Of a stretch of DNA of 64,000 nucleotides, positions 17,844 through 26,587 are shown in pieces. This DNA comes from Neobacillus nitrireducens (lineage in GTDB: Bacteria; Bacillota; Bacilli; Bacillales; Cytobacillaceae): positions 1,550,001 to 1,614,000 of the forward strand of contig NZ_CP133262.1 in assembly GCF_030915405.1 (NCBI RefSeq), given 5' to 3'. Below the pieces are notes generated by a model that was not told the origin of the DNA, made no database searches, and saw only the letters and a program-made list of their open reading frames with translations. Numbering within the stretch: position 1 is the stretch's first letter; each line of letters opens with the position of its first letter. The translations under genes were made by a program, and so were the position numbers.

Positions 17844-19136
17844 TTATTTTTTCTTTGGGATTACTTGACATACTGAAAAGCGTTCTTCCGAAATTACCTC
17901 AGATGCTAATGATTGTACATCGTTTAAGGTAATTTGTTCAAGTGTTGGAACCACATCAAACAGGTTCAAATCATTAAAGGCATAACGAGTAAATTGATTG
18001 GCAATATATTCAGGTGAATTGACTGCCCGTAGAAATCCACCTATCTTCTTTCTTTTCGCTCGTTCCAATTGCTCTTCATTAAAAATTGCTTGCCCTTTAG
18101 CTTTTAAAAGCATCTCCGCAATCGTTTCAGCTAGCTTATCTGGTTCCCCGGTATCCCCGCCAATCATTGCAAACCCAAAGCCTTGTTCTTGCGTGTAATC
18201 AAAGGAAAATGTTTCATCAATTAATCCTTCATTATAGAGCTGATTATAATTTTCTGAGCTTTTTCCAAACAAGAGATCAAGTAGTATATTCATGGTTAAT
18301 TCATTCTTAAGCAATTCGTCGCCCGTTTGGTCGACATGGAGTGCTTTAATACCTAATAAACATTTTGACGTTTGCACATTCATTTCAAGAACTTGTTTCT
18401 TTTCAGCCGCCTGTGAAGGTTCTGTTTCAAATTTGCGCTTAATTTCAGGCATGGCCTTGTAATCCTTTTTGGATTGATTTTCTTTTACTTGATTCATAAA
18501 GCTCTCAGGGTCCACCGGACCAACAATAAATAAAAGCATGTTACTCGGATGATAAAATGTGTTATAGCATTCATATAGCCAATCTTTTGTAATATGTGAA
18601 ATTGACTCGATTGTTCCTGCGATATCGATCTTAACCGGGTGATTTTGATAAAGATTTTGAATGAGCCCAAAATATAAACGCCAATCCGCATTATCATCAT
18701 ACATCGTGATTTCTTGCCCAATAATCCCTTTTTCTTTTTCTACCGTTTTTTCGGAAAAATAAGGCTCCTGAACAAAATCAATAAGTGTTTCAAGATTTTT
18801 TTCTACATCTGACGTGCTTGAAAATAAATAGGCAGTCCGTGTAAAGGATGTAAAAGCATTTGCTGATGCCCCTTGACGGCTAAATTGCTGGAATACATCA
18901 CCGTCTTCCTTTTCAAAAAGCTTATGCTCTAAAAAGTGGGCAATCCCATCCGGGACTTTTACAAACTCTTCTTTGCCTAATGGAACAAATGTATTATCAA
19001 CCGATCCATACTTCGTTGTAAAAGTCGCAAAGGTTTTATTAAATCCCTTTTTCGGCAATATATATACATTAAGTCCATTGGATAGTTTTTCATGAAATAG
19101 CTCTTCCTGAAGCTGGTCAAACGATATTTTCTCCAT
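17844..19136 (-). CDS. ymfH: YmfH, M16-type zinc peptidase linked to EF-P modification
   Basis: A 430-residue M16 (pitrilysin/MPP-like) protein with the inverted zinc motif HFLEHKLFE (His-x2-Glu-His) near residue 67, a downstream Glu in the EKGIIGQEITMYDD region and the C-terminal M16 half. NCBI-style naming associates this family with EF-P 5-aminopentanol modification in Bacillus. The ATG immediately follows the ymfF stop, so the two M16 proteins are translated as a pair, as in heterodimeric M16 enzymes where only one subunit is catalytic. Confidence 0.92.
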   Translation of the reverse strand: MEKISFDQLQEELFHEKLSNGLNVYILPKKGFNKTFATFTTKYGSVDNTFVPLGKEEFVKVPDGIAHFLEHKLFEKEDGDVFQQFSRQGASANAFTSFTRTAYLFSSTSDVEKNLETLIDFVQEPYFSEKTVEKEKGIIGQEITMYDDNADWRLYFGLIQNLYQNHPVKIDIAGTIESISHITKDWLYECYNTFYHPSNMLLFIVGPVDPESFMNQVKENQSKKDYKAMPEIKRKFETEPSQAAEKKQVLEMNVQTSKCLLGIKALHVDQTGDELLKNELTMNILLDLLFGKSSENYNQLYNEGLIDETFSFDYTQEQGFGFAMIGGDTGEPDKLAETIAEMLLKAKGQAIFNEEQLERAKRKKIGGFLRAVNSPEYIANQFTRYAFNDLNLFDVVPTLEQITLNDVQSLASEVISEERFSVCQVIPKKK

Positions 19137-20417
19137 TTATTTGCCCGCCTCCGTTCCAGTTAAGAAGTATATGGTATCCATTTGAATTTTCTTCGCAACT
19201 TCAACAATTTCCTCTTTCGTTACCTTCTGCATTTCTTCGAGCCATGTATCCAAGTTAATATTCGTGGCGGCCACCACATTATGATAAAGAATTTCCGTTA
19301 ACCCTCTGGAGGTGTCAATTGTTTCAAGGATTTGATTTTGAATCACAGCCTTTGTTTGTTCTAACTCTTGGTCTGTGAAATCACCATTTTTCATTGCTTC
19401 TAATTGTTCATGAATAATCCCTACAGCCTGATCATAATTCTTTAAATCAATTCCTGACATAACCATCATCAAGCCTTTGTGACTTTCAAGACGGCTCGCT
19501 GCATAATAAGCAAGACTAGCTTTTTCTCGGACATTAATAAATAGCTTGGAATGCGAAAACCCGCCAAATATTCCATTAAACACTTGCAAGGCAAAATAAT
19601 CTGGGTCACCGTAGACAATATTTGATCGATACCCAATATTTAATTTCCCTTGTTTTACGTCTTGTTCTTCTTTTATCTCTTTTACATCATTAGCTCTGTT
19701 TATTTCCTGTGGTACTAATTTTTTCGATTCTCTGTCCTCAAAATGTAATAGTTCAGAAGCGTAACTCTTTACCTCTTCTTCATTTACATCGCCGATGATA
19801 AATAAATCCATTTCATCATTTAAGAAGGCACTCTTATAATATTCATAAAGATTCTCAGCTGTAATAGCTTCTACATCTTCTGCATCGCCGTTTACTTCTA
19901 AAGCATATGGTTCACCTTTACACATTTCTTGAATTAGTCGGACATTCGAGTAGCGCATTTTATCATCGAAAACTGATTGGATCCTTTGTTTTTGTGTACG
20001 CTTCTCTTTTACTACAGTATCTTGGTCAAACGCATTATCTTTAATATTTGGATTGGTTAATATTTCGGCTAACAATTCAAATCCTTTTTTTAATAATGGA
20101 CTTGGGTCACTTAGGAATTTTTCATTAGCAATTTCGATGGAAAAACTCATGATATGGTATTCGCCTTTTTTAGAGAGGTCCACAAAAAATGTGGCACCAT
20201 ACAACTCATCGAGATACGACCGAAGTGCCGTAGTTGTAGGATACTTTTTGGTGCTGCTTTGCAATACCTGCGGAAGAAGTGCACGTTTGGTTACATCTTC
20301 CTTTGTTAATGGTGCCTTCATCTTCCATATCAGGGTATTCGTTTTATATTTTTCTGTTGGTATAATGTGCAGGTTATATCCCTTAAGTGGTGTTATTTTT
20401 TCTATAGCAGTGGCCAT
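19137..20417 (-). CDS. ymfF: YmfF, non-catalytic M16-like partner
   Basis: A 426-residue protein with the M16 fold pattern but no HxxEH motif; the corresponding region reads LPQVLQSSTKKYPTTTALRSY. It is therefore probably the inactive or substrate-gripping subunit of a YmfF-YmfH pair. Typical M16 features remain, such as NGIFGGFSHSKLFINVREKASLAYYAASR. The ATG has AAGGAGGA upstream. The downstream genes ymfH and ymfI are linked to EF-P modification in B. subtilis; the exact role of YmfF is not established from sequence. Confidence 0.9.
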   Translation of the reverse strand: MATAIEKITPLKGYNLHIIPTEKYKTNTLIWKMKAPLTKEDVTKRALLPQVLQSSTKKYPTTTALRSYLDELYGATFFVDLSKKGEYHIMSFSIEIANEKFLSDPSPLLKKGFELLAEILTNPNIKDNAFDQDTVVKEKRTQKQRIQSVFDDKMRYSNVRLIQEMCKGEPYALEVNGDAEDVEAITAENLYEYYKSAFLNDEMDLFIIGDVNEEEVKSYASELLHFEDRESKKLVPQEINRANDVKEIKEEQDVKQGKLNIGYRSNIVYGDPDYFALQVFNGIFGGFSHSKLFINVREKASLAYYAASRLESHKGLMMVMSGIDLKNYDQAVGIIHEQLEAMKNGDFTDQELEQTKAVIQNQILETIDTSRGLTEILYHNVVAATNINLDTWLEEMQKVTKEEIVEVAKKIQMDTIYFLTGTEAGK

Positions 20418-20568
20418 TTACATTCCTCCTTATCGGTTCAAGGTCATACATAACAATATGTAAACATTTTTCTTTATATCTTTTCCTTTGTAATAAAACC
20501 TATACTTATTATTACTATAATTTGACAGGCATGTTCATTACAAGTAATTATACTTTTTTCCATAAAAT

Positions 20569-20594
20569 GAACCCCCGAAATTAATCAGGGGTTC
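20569..20594 (-). terminator. Terminator-like hairpin after nupQ
   Basis: Seven-bp GC-rich arms 20569-20575 and 20588-20594 (GAACCCC with GGGGTTC). The T tract on the minus strand is interrupted. Confidence 0.6.
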
Positions 20595-20607
20595 GTTTTC
20601 AATAATA

Positions 20608-21567
20608 TTATCGATTACCTTTGATATAGTGGGTTCCACTTGCTTTTGGTGCATCGGCTCGTCCGATGAATCCAGTTAAAGCTAAGATCGTTAATACATA
20701 TGGAGCGATTAACAAGTAAACATTAGGAATTTCCTTTAAGAACGGTAAACTTGAGCCAATGATACTAATACTTTGTGCAAAGCCAAAGAATATTGCCGCA
20801 CCAAGTGAGCCAAGCGGATGCCATTTACCGAAAATCATTGCAGCTAACGCCATGAAACCTTGACCACTGATTGTCGAGTGGCTGAAGTTAGATGTAATCG
20901 ATTGTGCATATACTCCACCACCAAGTCCACCAAGTGCTCCAGAAAGGATGACGCCATAATAACGCATTTTCGTTACATTGATACCCATCGTGTCTGCTGC
21001 CATCGGATGTTCACCGACTGAGCGAAGGCGAAGTCCAAATGGTGTTTTAGCAACAATATACCAAACAATAATAGCAACAAGGATAGCAAGGAACGATGTC
21101 CAGTACGTATTTTGGAAGAAAATTTTACCAATGACAGGAATATCTTTTAAAACAGGAATATCAATTTTGCTAAACCCCTTACTGATAATTCCTGTTTCAC
21201 CTTTATCAAAAATAAGTTTTACAAGAAACAGAGTAAGACCTGTAGCCAGTAAGTTGATGGCAACACCGGAAACCGTATGGTCTGCACGGAATGTAATTGC
21301 CGCAACCGCATGTAAAATCGAAAATAATGCTCCTGCAGCCATTGCTATTAATAGGGCAATCCAAGGTGTGGCACTTCCAAATGTGTCAAATGTAAATAAG
21401 TTAAACACAATCGCTGAAAATGCCCCAATGACCATTAAACCTTCAAGTCCAATATTTACTACCCCGGAACGTTCTGAGAAAATACCGCCTAATGCAGTGA
21501 AGACAAGAGGAGCAGCCCATAATAATGTGGATGGAACAAGAATGATTAAGATATCCATTAAACTCAA
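20608..21567 (-). CDS. nupQ: Nucleoside ABC importer permease NupQ
   Basis: A 319-residue integral membrane permease of the branched-chain/ribose-type ABC importer family, homologous to B. subtilis YufQ. It has about eight hydrophobic segments and the conserved GGIFSERSGVVNIGLEGLMVIGAF and GLRLRSVGEHPMAADTMGI loops, the second resembling the ATPase-contacting loop. With NupN, NupO and NupP it would import guanosine and other nucleosides. The gene starts one base after the nupP stop and ends the operon. Confidence 0.92.
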   Translation of the reverse strand: MSLMDILIILVPSTLLWAAPLVFTALGGIFSERSGVVNIGLEGLMVIGAFSAIVFNLFTFDTFGSATPWIALLIAMAAGALFSILHAVAAITFRADHTVSGVAINLLATGLTLFLVKLIFDKGETGIISKGFSKIDIPVLKDIPVIGKIFFQNTYWTSFLAILVAIIVWYIVAKTPFGLRLRSVGEHPMAADTMGINVTKMRYYGVILSGALGGLGGGVYAQSITSNFSHSTISGQGFMALAAMIFGKWHPLGSLGAAIFFGFAQSISIIGSSLPFLKEIPNVYLLIAPYVLTILALTGFIGRADAPKASGTHYIKGNR

Positions 21568-21568
21568 C

Positions 21569-22627
21569 TTACTTCACCTCCTTCTTACTAATTCGGTCAA
21601 GAAATACTCTAATGAAATAACTTGATGCAACAAAGAAGACGATTAAAGCAATGATAATATCTACTAATTCATTTGGTACCCCAGCTTCAAGCGGCATGTT
21701 TAATGCTCCCACTTTTAGAACACCAAAAAGTATTGCTGAGAAAAAGACACCCAAAGCAGTATTTCCGCCTAGTAATGCAACAGCAATTCCATCGAAACCA
21801 ACGCCGGAAAATCCACCCTTTACTGCTGCGTATTCGAAAGTACCCAGCCCTTCCATTGCACCTGCTAAGCCAGCAAATGCTCCGGAAATAACCATTGATA
21901 GGATAATATTTTTATTAACATTCATCCCCGCATATTGAGCGGCATGTTGGTTAAACCCTACAGATCTTAATTCAAATCCTCTTGTTGTTCTTTCTAATAA
22001 GAACCACATAATAAAGCAAGATATAATTGCAAGAAGAATGCCCCAGTGAAGTCTTGAATAATCTGTTATACTTTCTAACCAAGGTGAACGTAATGTTGCA
22101 GATTTATGAATAGGGCCCGAATTATCCCCATGATTTGTAATTACATTACGAATCAGATAGTTTGAAACATGTAAAGCAACATAGTTCATCATAATGGTAA
22201 CAATTACTTCATGAACACGAAAACGAGCTTTTAATAGACCTGGAATGTATGCCCACAGCGCACCTGCAACTATAGCTGCTAGGATAGCCAGTGGTAAATG
22301 GATCACACGTGGCAGGTCAAAAGCTACCCCTACCCAAACTGAAGCAAGCCAGCCTACTAAGAATTGCCCCTCAACCCCGATATTAAATAACCCTACACGA
22401 AATGCAAAGGCAACAGCTAATCCGGCTAAAATATATGGGGTAAATTGTCTGACTACTTCCCCAATATAATAGACTTCTCCAAATGCTCCATTCCATAGTG
22501 CTGTAAAGGCTGCAACCGGATTGTACCCGCTGACTAACATGATAATTGTTCCAACAATGATGCCTAATAAAACAGCGATGATTGGAGTTAATATACTTTT
22601 AAACCGCTTAGACATGTGATTGTTCAC
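21569..22627 (-). CDS. nupP: Nucleoside ABC importer permease NupP
   Basis: A 352-residue membrane permease, homologous to YufP, with an N-terminal anchor (ILTPIIAVLLGIIVGTIIMLVSG), about eight to ten hydrophobic segments and the loop RGFELRSVGFNQHAAQYAGM. It pairs with NupQ to form the translocation pore. The start overlaps the end of nupO by 20 bases, a sign of translational coupling. Confidence 0.92.
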   Translation of the reverse strand: MNNHMSKRFKSILTPIIAVLLGIIVGTIIMLVSGYNPVAAFTALWNGAFGEVYYIGEVVRQFTPYILAGLAVAFAFRVGLFNIGVEGQFLVGWLASVWVGVAFDLPRVIHLPLAILAAIVAGALWAYIPGLLKARFRVHEVIVTIMMNYVALHVSNYLIRNVITNHGDNSGPIHKSATLRSPWLESITDYSRLHWGILLAIISCFIMWFLLERTTRGFELRSVGFNQHAAQYAGMNVNKNIILSMVISGAFAGLAGAMEGLGTFEYAAVKGGFSGVGFDGIAVALLGGNTALGVFFSAILFGVLKVGALNMPLEAGVPNELVDIIIALIVFFVASSYFIRVFLDRISKKEVK

Positions 22628-24143
22628 CTGCTTCCTTTCTATTCGATCCAGCCATCAATAATCCAAGTTCCTGCTCCGTCGTTTCCTTTGGATTAACAAT
22701 AGCTACGATTTTCCCTTCATATATAACAGCAATACGGTCACTAACATTCATAATTTCATCCAATTCAAAGGAGATAAGCAAGACACCTTTCCCATGATCG
22801 CGCTGCTCAATTAAGCGTTTATGAATGAATTCAATGGCTCCAACATCCAAACCTCGAGTTGGCTGAGCCGCAATCAATAAGTCAGGGTTCCGATCAATTT
22901 CACGTCCAATAATCGCCTTTTGTTGATTACCACCAGAGAGAGCACGTGCCAAAGTGTATTCACTTGGGGTCCGAACATCAAACTCACTTATAAGCGTTTT
23001 TGCTTTTTTATAAATTTCACTAAAGTTTAAGATTCCGTTCTTTGAGAATGGCTTTTTATTATAAGTTTGTAAAACCATGTTCTCGCCAATTGGGAAGTTT
23101 AAAACTAACCCATGCTTGTGTCGGTCTTGTGGAATATGAGCAACGCCCGATTCAGTAATTTGCCTTGGTGTATGATTGATTAATTCTTTGCCATTTAATT
23201 TTACACTGCCACTTTCAGCCTTGCGTAAACCTGTAATGGCTTCAATAAATTCAGATTGCCCATTCCCATCGACTCCTGCGATCCCGACAATCTCTCCAGC
23301 ACGAACTGATAGATTTAGTCCATTTACTACCGTAACACCACGTGGGTCTTTAACGACTAAATCCTTGATTTCAAGTACTTCTTGTTTTGGAGTTGCTTCC
23401 TTTTTATCAGTTTTAAAGACAACCTCACGTCCGACCATTAAGCTGGCAAGTTCATTAGGATTGGTTTCGCTAACCGTTACAGTTCCAATCCCCTTCCCTT
23501 TACGAATAACAGTACAGCGGTCAGAAACTTCCATTATCTCTTTAAGTTTATGGGTAATTAAAATAATTGATTTGCCTTCTTTGATTAACGTTTTCATAAT
23601 TTGGATTAATTCTTTAATCTCTTGAGGTGTTAATACAGCAGTTGGTTCGTCAAAAATAAGAATTTCTGCCCCTCGATAGAGTGTCTTTAGGATTTCAACA
23701 CGTTGCTGCATACCTACGGTAATATCGGAAATCTTCGCTTGTGGGTCGACGGCTAATCCATAACGTTCAGAAATTTCTCTAACCTGCTGCTCGGCCTTTT
23801 TAATATCGATTTTTCCGGCAGATGTAATTTCTCTACCAAGAATAATATTTTCAGTAACTGTAAATGTGTCAACCAACATAAAATGCTGATGGACCATCCC
23901 AATTCCAAGGTCGTTTGCAATATTAGGGTTTGCGATGTTCACTGGTTTACCTTTAACACGTATTTCTCCTTGTTCGGGTTGGTATAATCCGAAGAGAACA
24001 TTCATCAAGGTCGATTTTCCGGCACCATTTTCGCCTAGCAAGGCATGAATTTCACCTCTTTTTAATTGGAGGGTTATGTTATCATTCGCAACGAAGCCAT
24101 TAAACTCTTTACGGATGTTGAGCATTTCAATTACATATTCCAT
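22608..24143 (-). CDS. nupO: Nucleoside ABC importer ATPase NupO
   Basis: A tandem ATPase of about 511 residues with two ABC domains. The N-terminal copy has a complete Walker A GENGAGKST, Q-loop region VHQHFML and Walker B ILIFDEPTAVLTP. The C-terminal copy has a degenerate P-loop (GVDGNGQSE, Lys replaced), signature LSGGNQQK and a modified Walker B (LLIAAQPTRGLD), the asymmetry typical of RbsA-like ATPases. The frame opens with GTG at 24155, but the ATG at 24143 matches the family start (MEYVIEMLNIRKEF) and has GGGAG upstream. Two strong hairpins separate it from nupN. Confidence 0.94.
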   Translation of the reverse strand: MEYVIEMLNIRKEFNGFVANDNITLQLKRGEIHALLGENGAGKSTLMNVLFGLYQPEQGEIRVKGKPVNIANPNIANDLGIGMVHQHFMLVDTFTVTENIILGREITSAGKIDIKKAEQQVREISERYGLAVDPQAKISDITVGMQQRVEILKTLYRGAEILIFDEPTAVLTPQEIKELIQIMKTLIKEGKSIILITHKLKEIMEVSDRCTVIRKGKGIGTVTVSETNPNELASLMVGREVVFKTDKKEATPKQEVLEIKDLVVKDPRGVTVVNGLNLSVRAGEIVGIAGVDGNGQSEFIEAITGLRKAESGSVKLNGKELINHTPRQITESGVAHIPQDRHKHGLVLNFPIGENMVLQTYNKKPFSKNGILNFSEIYKKAKTLISEFDVRTPSEYTLARALSGGNQQKAIIGREIDRNPDLLIAAQPTRGLDVGAIEFIHKRLIEQRDHGKGVLLISFELDEIMNVSDRIAVIYEGKIVAIVNPKETTEQELGLLMAGSNRKEAGEQSHV

Positions 24144-24250
24144 TCTTTTTCTCACTCCCTGTGATAAGGTAAAAGGAAAAATTGACCAACAGTAGTAAGA
24201 GGTCAGACCTTTCCAACGTTTTAAAAAAACAGGGATTTCCTCCCCACTAA

Positions 24251-24298
24251 AATCTTAAATGAAAAGTAGAATATTTATTCTACCCTTCAGTTAAGATT
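24251..24298 (-). other. Long RNA hairpin in nupN-nupO gap (second)
   Basis: A 48-base inverted repeat centred between 24274 and 24275. In minus-strand RNA nearly all 24 positions pair (two G-U wobbles and one mismatch). The T run afterwards is short, so an RNA stability or processing element is more likely than a full terminator. Confidence 0.7.
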
Positions 24299-24306
24299 CA
24301 TAAGGA

Positions 24307-24344
24307 AGGAATAAGCAAGATGATAATCAATCCTGCTTATTCCT
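24307..24344 (-). other. RNA hairpin directly after nupN (first)
   Basis: Arms 24307-24317 and 24334-24344 pair perfectly over 11 bp and extend to 14 bp with one G-U wobble around a 10-base loop. No T tract follows. It begins 9 bases after the nupN stop and would protect the 3' end of the nupN message. Confidence 0.7.
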
Positions 24345-24352
24345 CACAAAAA

Positions 24353-25435
24353 TTATTTTGCACTAAAATTCTTTAATTCATCACGAGTTCCTGGAACTTT
24401 TACTGCACCTGATTTAATCTTTTCAACCCAGTCTTTAATCGAAGCTTCAATCTCAGCTTTTTTATCTGCTTTAGCGTTAATTGGGGCTACGCCAACTCCA
24501 TCTTCAGTTAATCCGTATAATGCAACTTCCCCACCAGGGAAATTACCATCCATTGCTTTTTTAGATAAATCCTGAACCGCTACGTCTACACGTTTTAATG
24601 CTGAAGTAAGGACAACATCTGGACCCATATCATTTTGGTCACGGTCTACGCCGATAGCCCAAATTTCCTTGCTAGGATCTTTTGCTTTTCTGTCAGTAGC
24701 TTCTTTGAAAAGACCATTACCAGTACCTCCAGCAGCATGGAAAATTACGTCCGCACCAGAAGAATACATTTTAGAAGCAATATTTTGTCCAAGTTCCGCT
24801 TTATCAAATGCACCAGAGTATTGAACATCCACTTTTACTTCTGGTTTTGCAGCTTTAACACCTGCTAAGAAACCAGATTCAAAGCGCTCAATTACAGGAA
24901 TCTCCATACCACCGATGAAACCGATATGATTAGATTTTGTTTGGAGTGCAGCTGCTACACCAGCAAGGAATGCCGCTTCTTGCTCCTTGAAAAGTACACT
25001 TGCTACGTTTGGTTGTTTAACCTCTGCATCAATGATTGCAAATTTTGAATCCTTTTGTTGTTTCGCAATCTCTTCAACTGCAGCTTGCATTAAGAATCCA
25101 ATTCCGTAAACTAAGTCAAAGTCTTGGCGTGCAAGAGTATTTAAGTTTGTAGAATAATCAGCATCTGATTTTGATTGAAGGTAATCATATCCGCCTTTAC
25201 CTTTTGTCATTCCATTATCTTTACCGAATTTTTGAAGACCTTCCCAAGCAGATTGGTTAAATGATTTGTCATCAACGCCGCCGACATCAGTAACCATTGC
25301 TACAGAGAAATCAGTTTTCTTTTCTCCACTCTTTGCTGGTTCCTTAGTTGTGTCATCACTTTTCCCACATGCTCCTAAAAGTGTACCAGCAGCTAGAACT
25401 AGTGATAATGCCATTCCAATTTTACGCTTTTTCAT
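24353..25435 (-). CDS. nupN: Nucleoside-binding lipoprotein NupN (BMP family)
   Basis: The extracellular substrate-binding component of the nucleoside importer, 360 residues. It has a lipoprotein signal (MKKRKIGMALSLVLAAGTLLGAC) with lipobox LGAC, Cys23 being the acylated residue. The BMP/PnrA-type domain follows (DFSVAMVTDVGGVDDKSFNQSAWEG, AIDAEV.., GFIGGMEIPVIERFESGF, HAAGGTGNGLF), known to bind purine nucleosides in homologues. The ATG has AGGGGGT upstream. A cre-like element lies in the short upstream gap, and ymfC encodes a GntR regulator just before it. Confidence 0.94.
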   Translation of the reverse strand: MKKRKIGMALSLVLAAGTLLGACGKSDDTTKEPAKSGEKKTDFSVAMVTDVGGVDDKSFNQSAWEGLQKFGKDNGMTKGKGGYDYLQSKSDADYSTNLNTLARQDFDLVYGIGFLMQAAVEEIAKQQKDSKFAIIDAEVKQPNVASVLFKEQEAAFLAGVAAALQTKSNHIGFIGGMEIPVIERFESGFLAGVKAAKPEVKVDVQYSGAFDKAELGQNIASKMYSSGADVIFHAAGGTGNGLFKEATDRKAKDPSKEIWAIGVDRDQNDMGPDVVLTSALKRVDVAVQDLSKKAMDGNFPGGEVALYGLTEDGVGVAPINAKADKKAEIEASIKDWVEKIKSGAVKVPGTRDELKNFSAK

Positions 25436-25491
25436 GGTATTGACCCCCTATGAATGTGTTTGATTTAGTAAAAATGGTTATGTTGCAAAAC

Positions 25492-25506
25492 TGTTTGCGT
25501 TTTCAT
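25492..25506 (-). promoter_or_regulatory. Candidate CcpA cre site upstream of nupN
   Basis: ATGAAAACGCAAACA on the minus strand fits the cre pattern WTGNAANCGNWNNCW at every fixed position. It lies in the 87-bp ymfC-nupN gap, about 57-71 bases before the nupN start. Confidence 0.5.
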
Positions 25507-25522
25507 TATGGATAAAAAAAAA

Positions 25523-26248
25523 TTATATTCTTTTCCTTAAGACATGAAAACTAAACTTGTCCGCTTTAAAATAGTTTACCGAAAAAAGTATGGGTTCATC
25601 CATTTCATCGAAATGCATTTGTTTTAACACTAACAAAGCAGTTTCTGGGTCGCATTCTAGAATTGGGGAGATTTTGTCATGATAGCCAATTGGCTCGATT
25701 TGGGCAACCGCGTATGTAATTCTTCGGTTTGCCTCCTCATCCAAAATACGGAAAATAGATTCCTCTGTATGGGAAAAGGTTTCCGGCAAAATTCGTTCTG
25801 GCACCTTGTCGATACAGTAGACGACTGGTTCTCCATTTGCGGTTCTTACCCTCTCCATCACGAAAATCTCCTCACTAGTAGAACATGAGAAACGACGAAT
25901 ATCCTCTTCGGTCGGACCTTGCGTTGATGATCTAAGGAAAATTGTTCCTGGTATCATTCCAGCTTGTTTTATCATGGCAGTAACACTGTTAAGTTGTTCA
26001 ATCCCTGACGTAAACAATGGCTTAACGTTAACAAAGGTTCCAACACCATGGCGCCGAATGATAACGTTATCCTCCTCAAGAATGCGTAATGCTTCCCGAA
26101 GCGTTGCCCTGCTCACACCAAGCTGTTTAGCAAGATCAAACTCAGAAGGTAACTTCTCTTTTTCTTTGTATACTCCTGTTGCAATATCTTGCTTTAACCG
26201 ATCGATTACTTGTAAGTATAAATGCCGGTTATCTGATTTTATAGACAT
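25523..26248 (-). CDS. ymfC: GntR-family (HutC subfamily) transcriptional regulator
   Basis: A 241-residue repressor-type protein with an N-terminal winged helix ([64 protein letters not shown]) and a C-terminal UTRA effector domain. It is the positional equivalent of B. subtilis ymfC next to spoIIIE. Its location directly upstream of nupNOPQ, in the same direction with no terminator between, suggests it regulates nucleoside uptake and may be co-transcribed with it; this is inference. The ATG has GGAGGA upstream and an inverted repeat lies 30 bases before it. Confidence 0.88.
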   Translation of the reverse strand: MSIKSDNRHLYLQVIDRLKQDIATGVYKEKEKLPSEFDLAKQLGVSRATLREALRILEEDNVIIRRHGVGTFVNVKPLFTSGIEQLNSVTAMIKQAGMIPGTIFLRSSTQGPTEEDIRRFSCSTSEEIFVMERVRTANGEPVVYCIDKVPERILPETFSHTEESIFRILDEEANRRITYAVAQIEPIGYHDKISPILECDPETALLVLKQMHFDEMDEPILFSVNYFKADKFSFHVLRKRI

Positions 26249-26277
26249 GCTGCTTCCTCCAGCCTTATTCCTTAGAC

Positions 26278-26291
26278 ATCAGACATCTGAT
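26278..26291. promoter_or_regulatory. Inverted repeat, candidate YmfC operator
   Basis: ATCAGA-N2-TCTGAT, a perfect 6-bp inverted repeat 30 bases upstream of the ymfC start, where a GntR regulator would repress its own transcription. No matching copy is present in the ymfC-nupN gap. Confidence 0.4.
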
Positions 26292-26522
26292 ATCATTTCT
26301 ACTAATCGAAATTTATCTTAACATTATTTTTGGGATAAATAAATAGCTAATAAAAAAATTTGATTAGATAGGATGAATGGTGCTGTCACAAATAAAGCTA
26401 GGTACTTCCAACTATTTTTTAAATGGGAAATTCGAAGGAATTTCTTAACATATGTATATTTTTATTATGAACATTTAGTACCAAGTTCTATATTATTAAT
26501 AACTCCTACTAAATTATTATCA

Positions 26523-26570
26523 CGAAAAAAAACCTCTATTATGTATTTTTCGCATGAACATAATAAAGGT
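26523..26570 (-). terminator. Terminator of spoIIIE
   Basis: Fourteen-bp arms 26531-26544 and 26557-26570 with one G-U pair, followed on the minus strand by a run of eight T. Confidence 0.93.
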
Positions 26571-26587
26571 TACTACTTTCTATTTAA

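Larger units (their letters stand above)
26249..26587. other. Intergenic region between spoIIIE and ymfC
   Basis: A 339-bp AT-rich gap. It contains the candidate operator at 26278-26291, a 7-bp inverted repeat at 26428-26434/26439-26445 of unknown meaning, and the spoIIIE terminator at 26523-26570. I see no credible gene in it. Confidence 0.6.

Noticed and set aside
24156..24250. Considered a full terminator between nupN and nupO
   Set aside because: The hairpins are strong, but the T tract after each is too short; nupO, nupP and nupQ need expression from the same unit.
26428..26445. Inverted repeat GAAATTC-N4-GAATTTC as a possible CodY or LexA site
   Set aside because: It matches neither consensus and is distant from any start codon.
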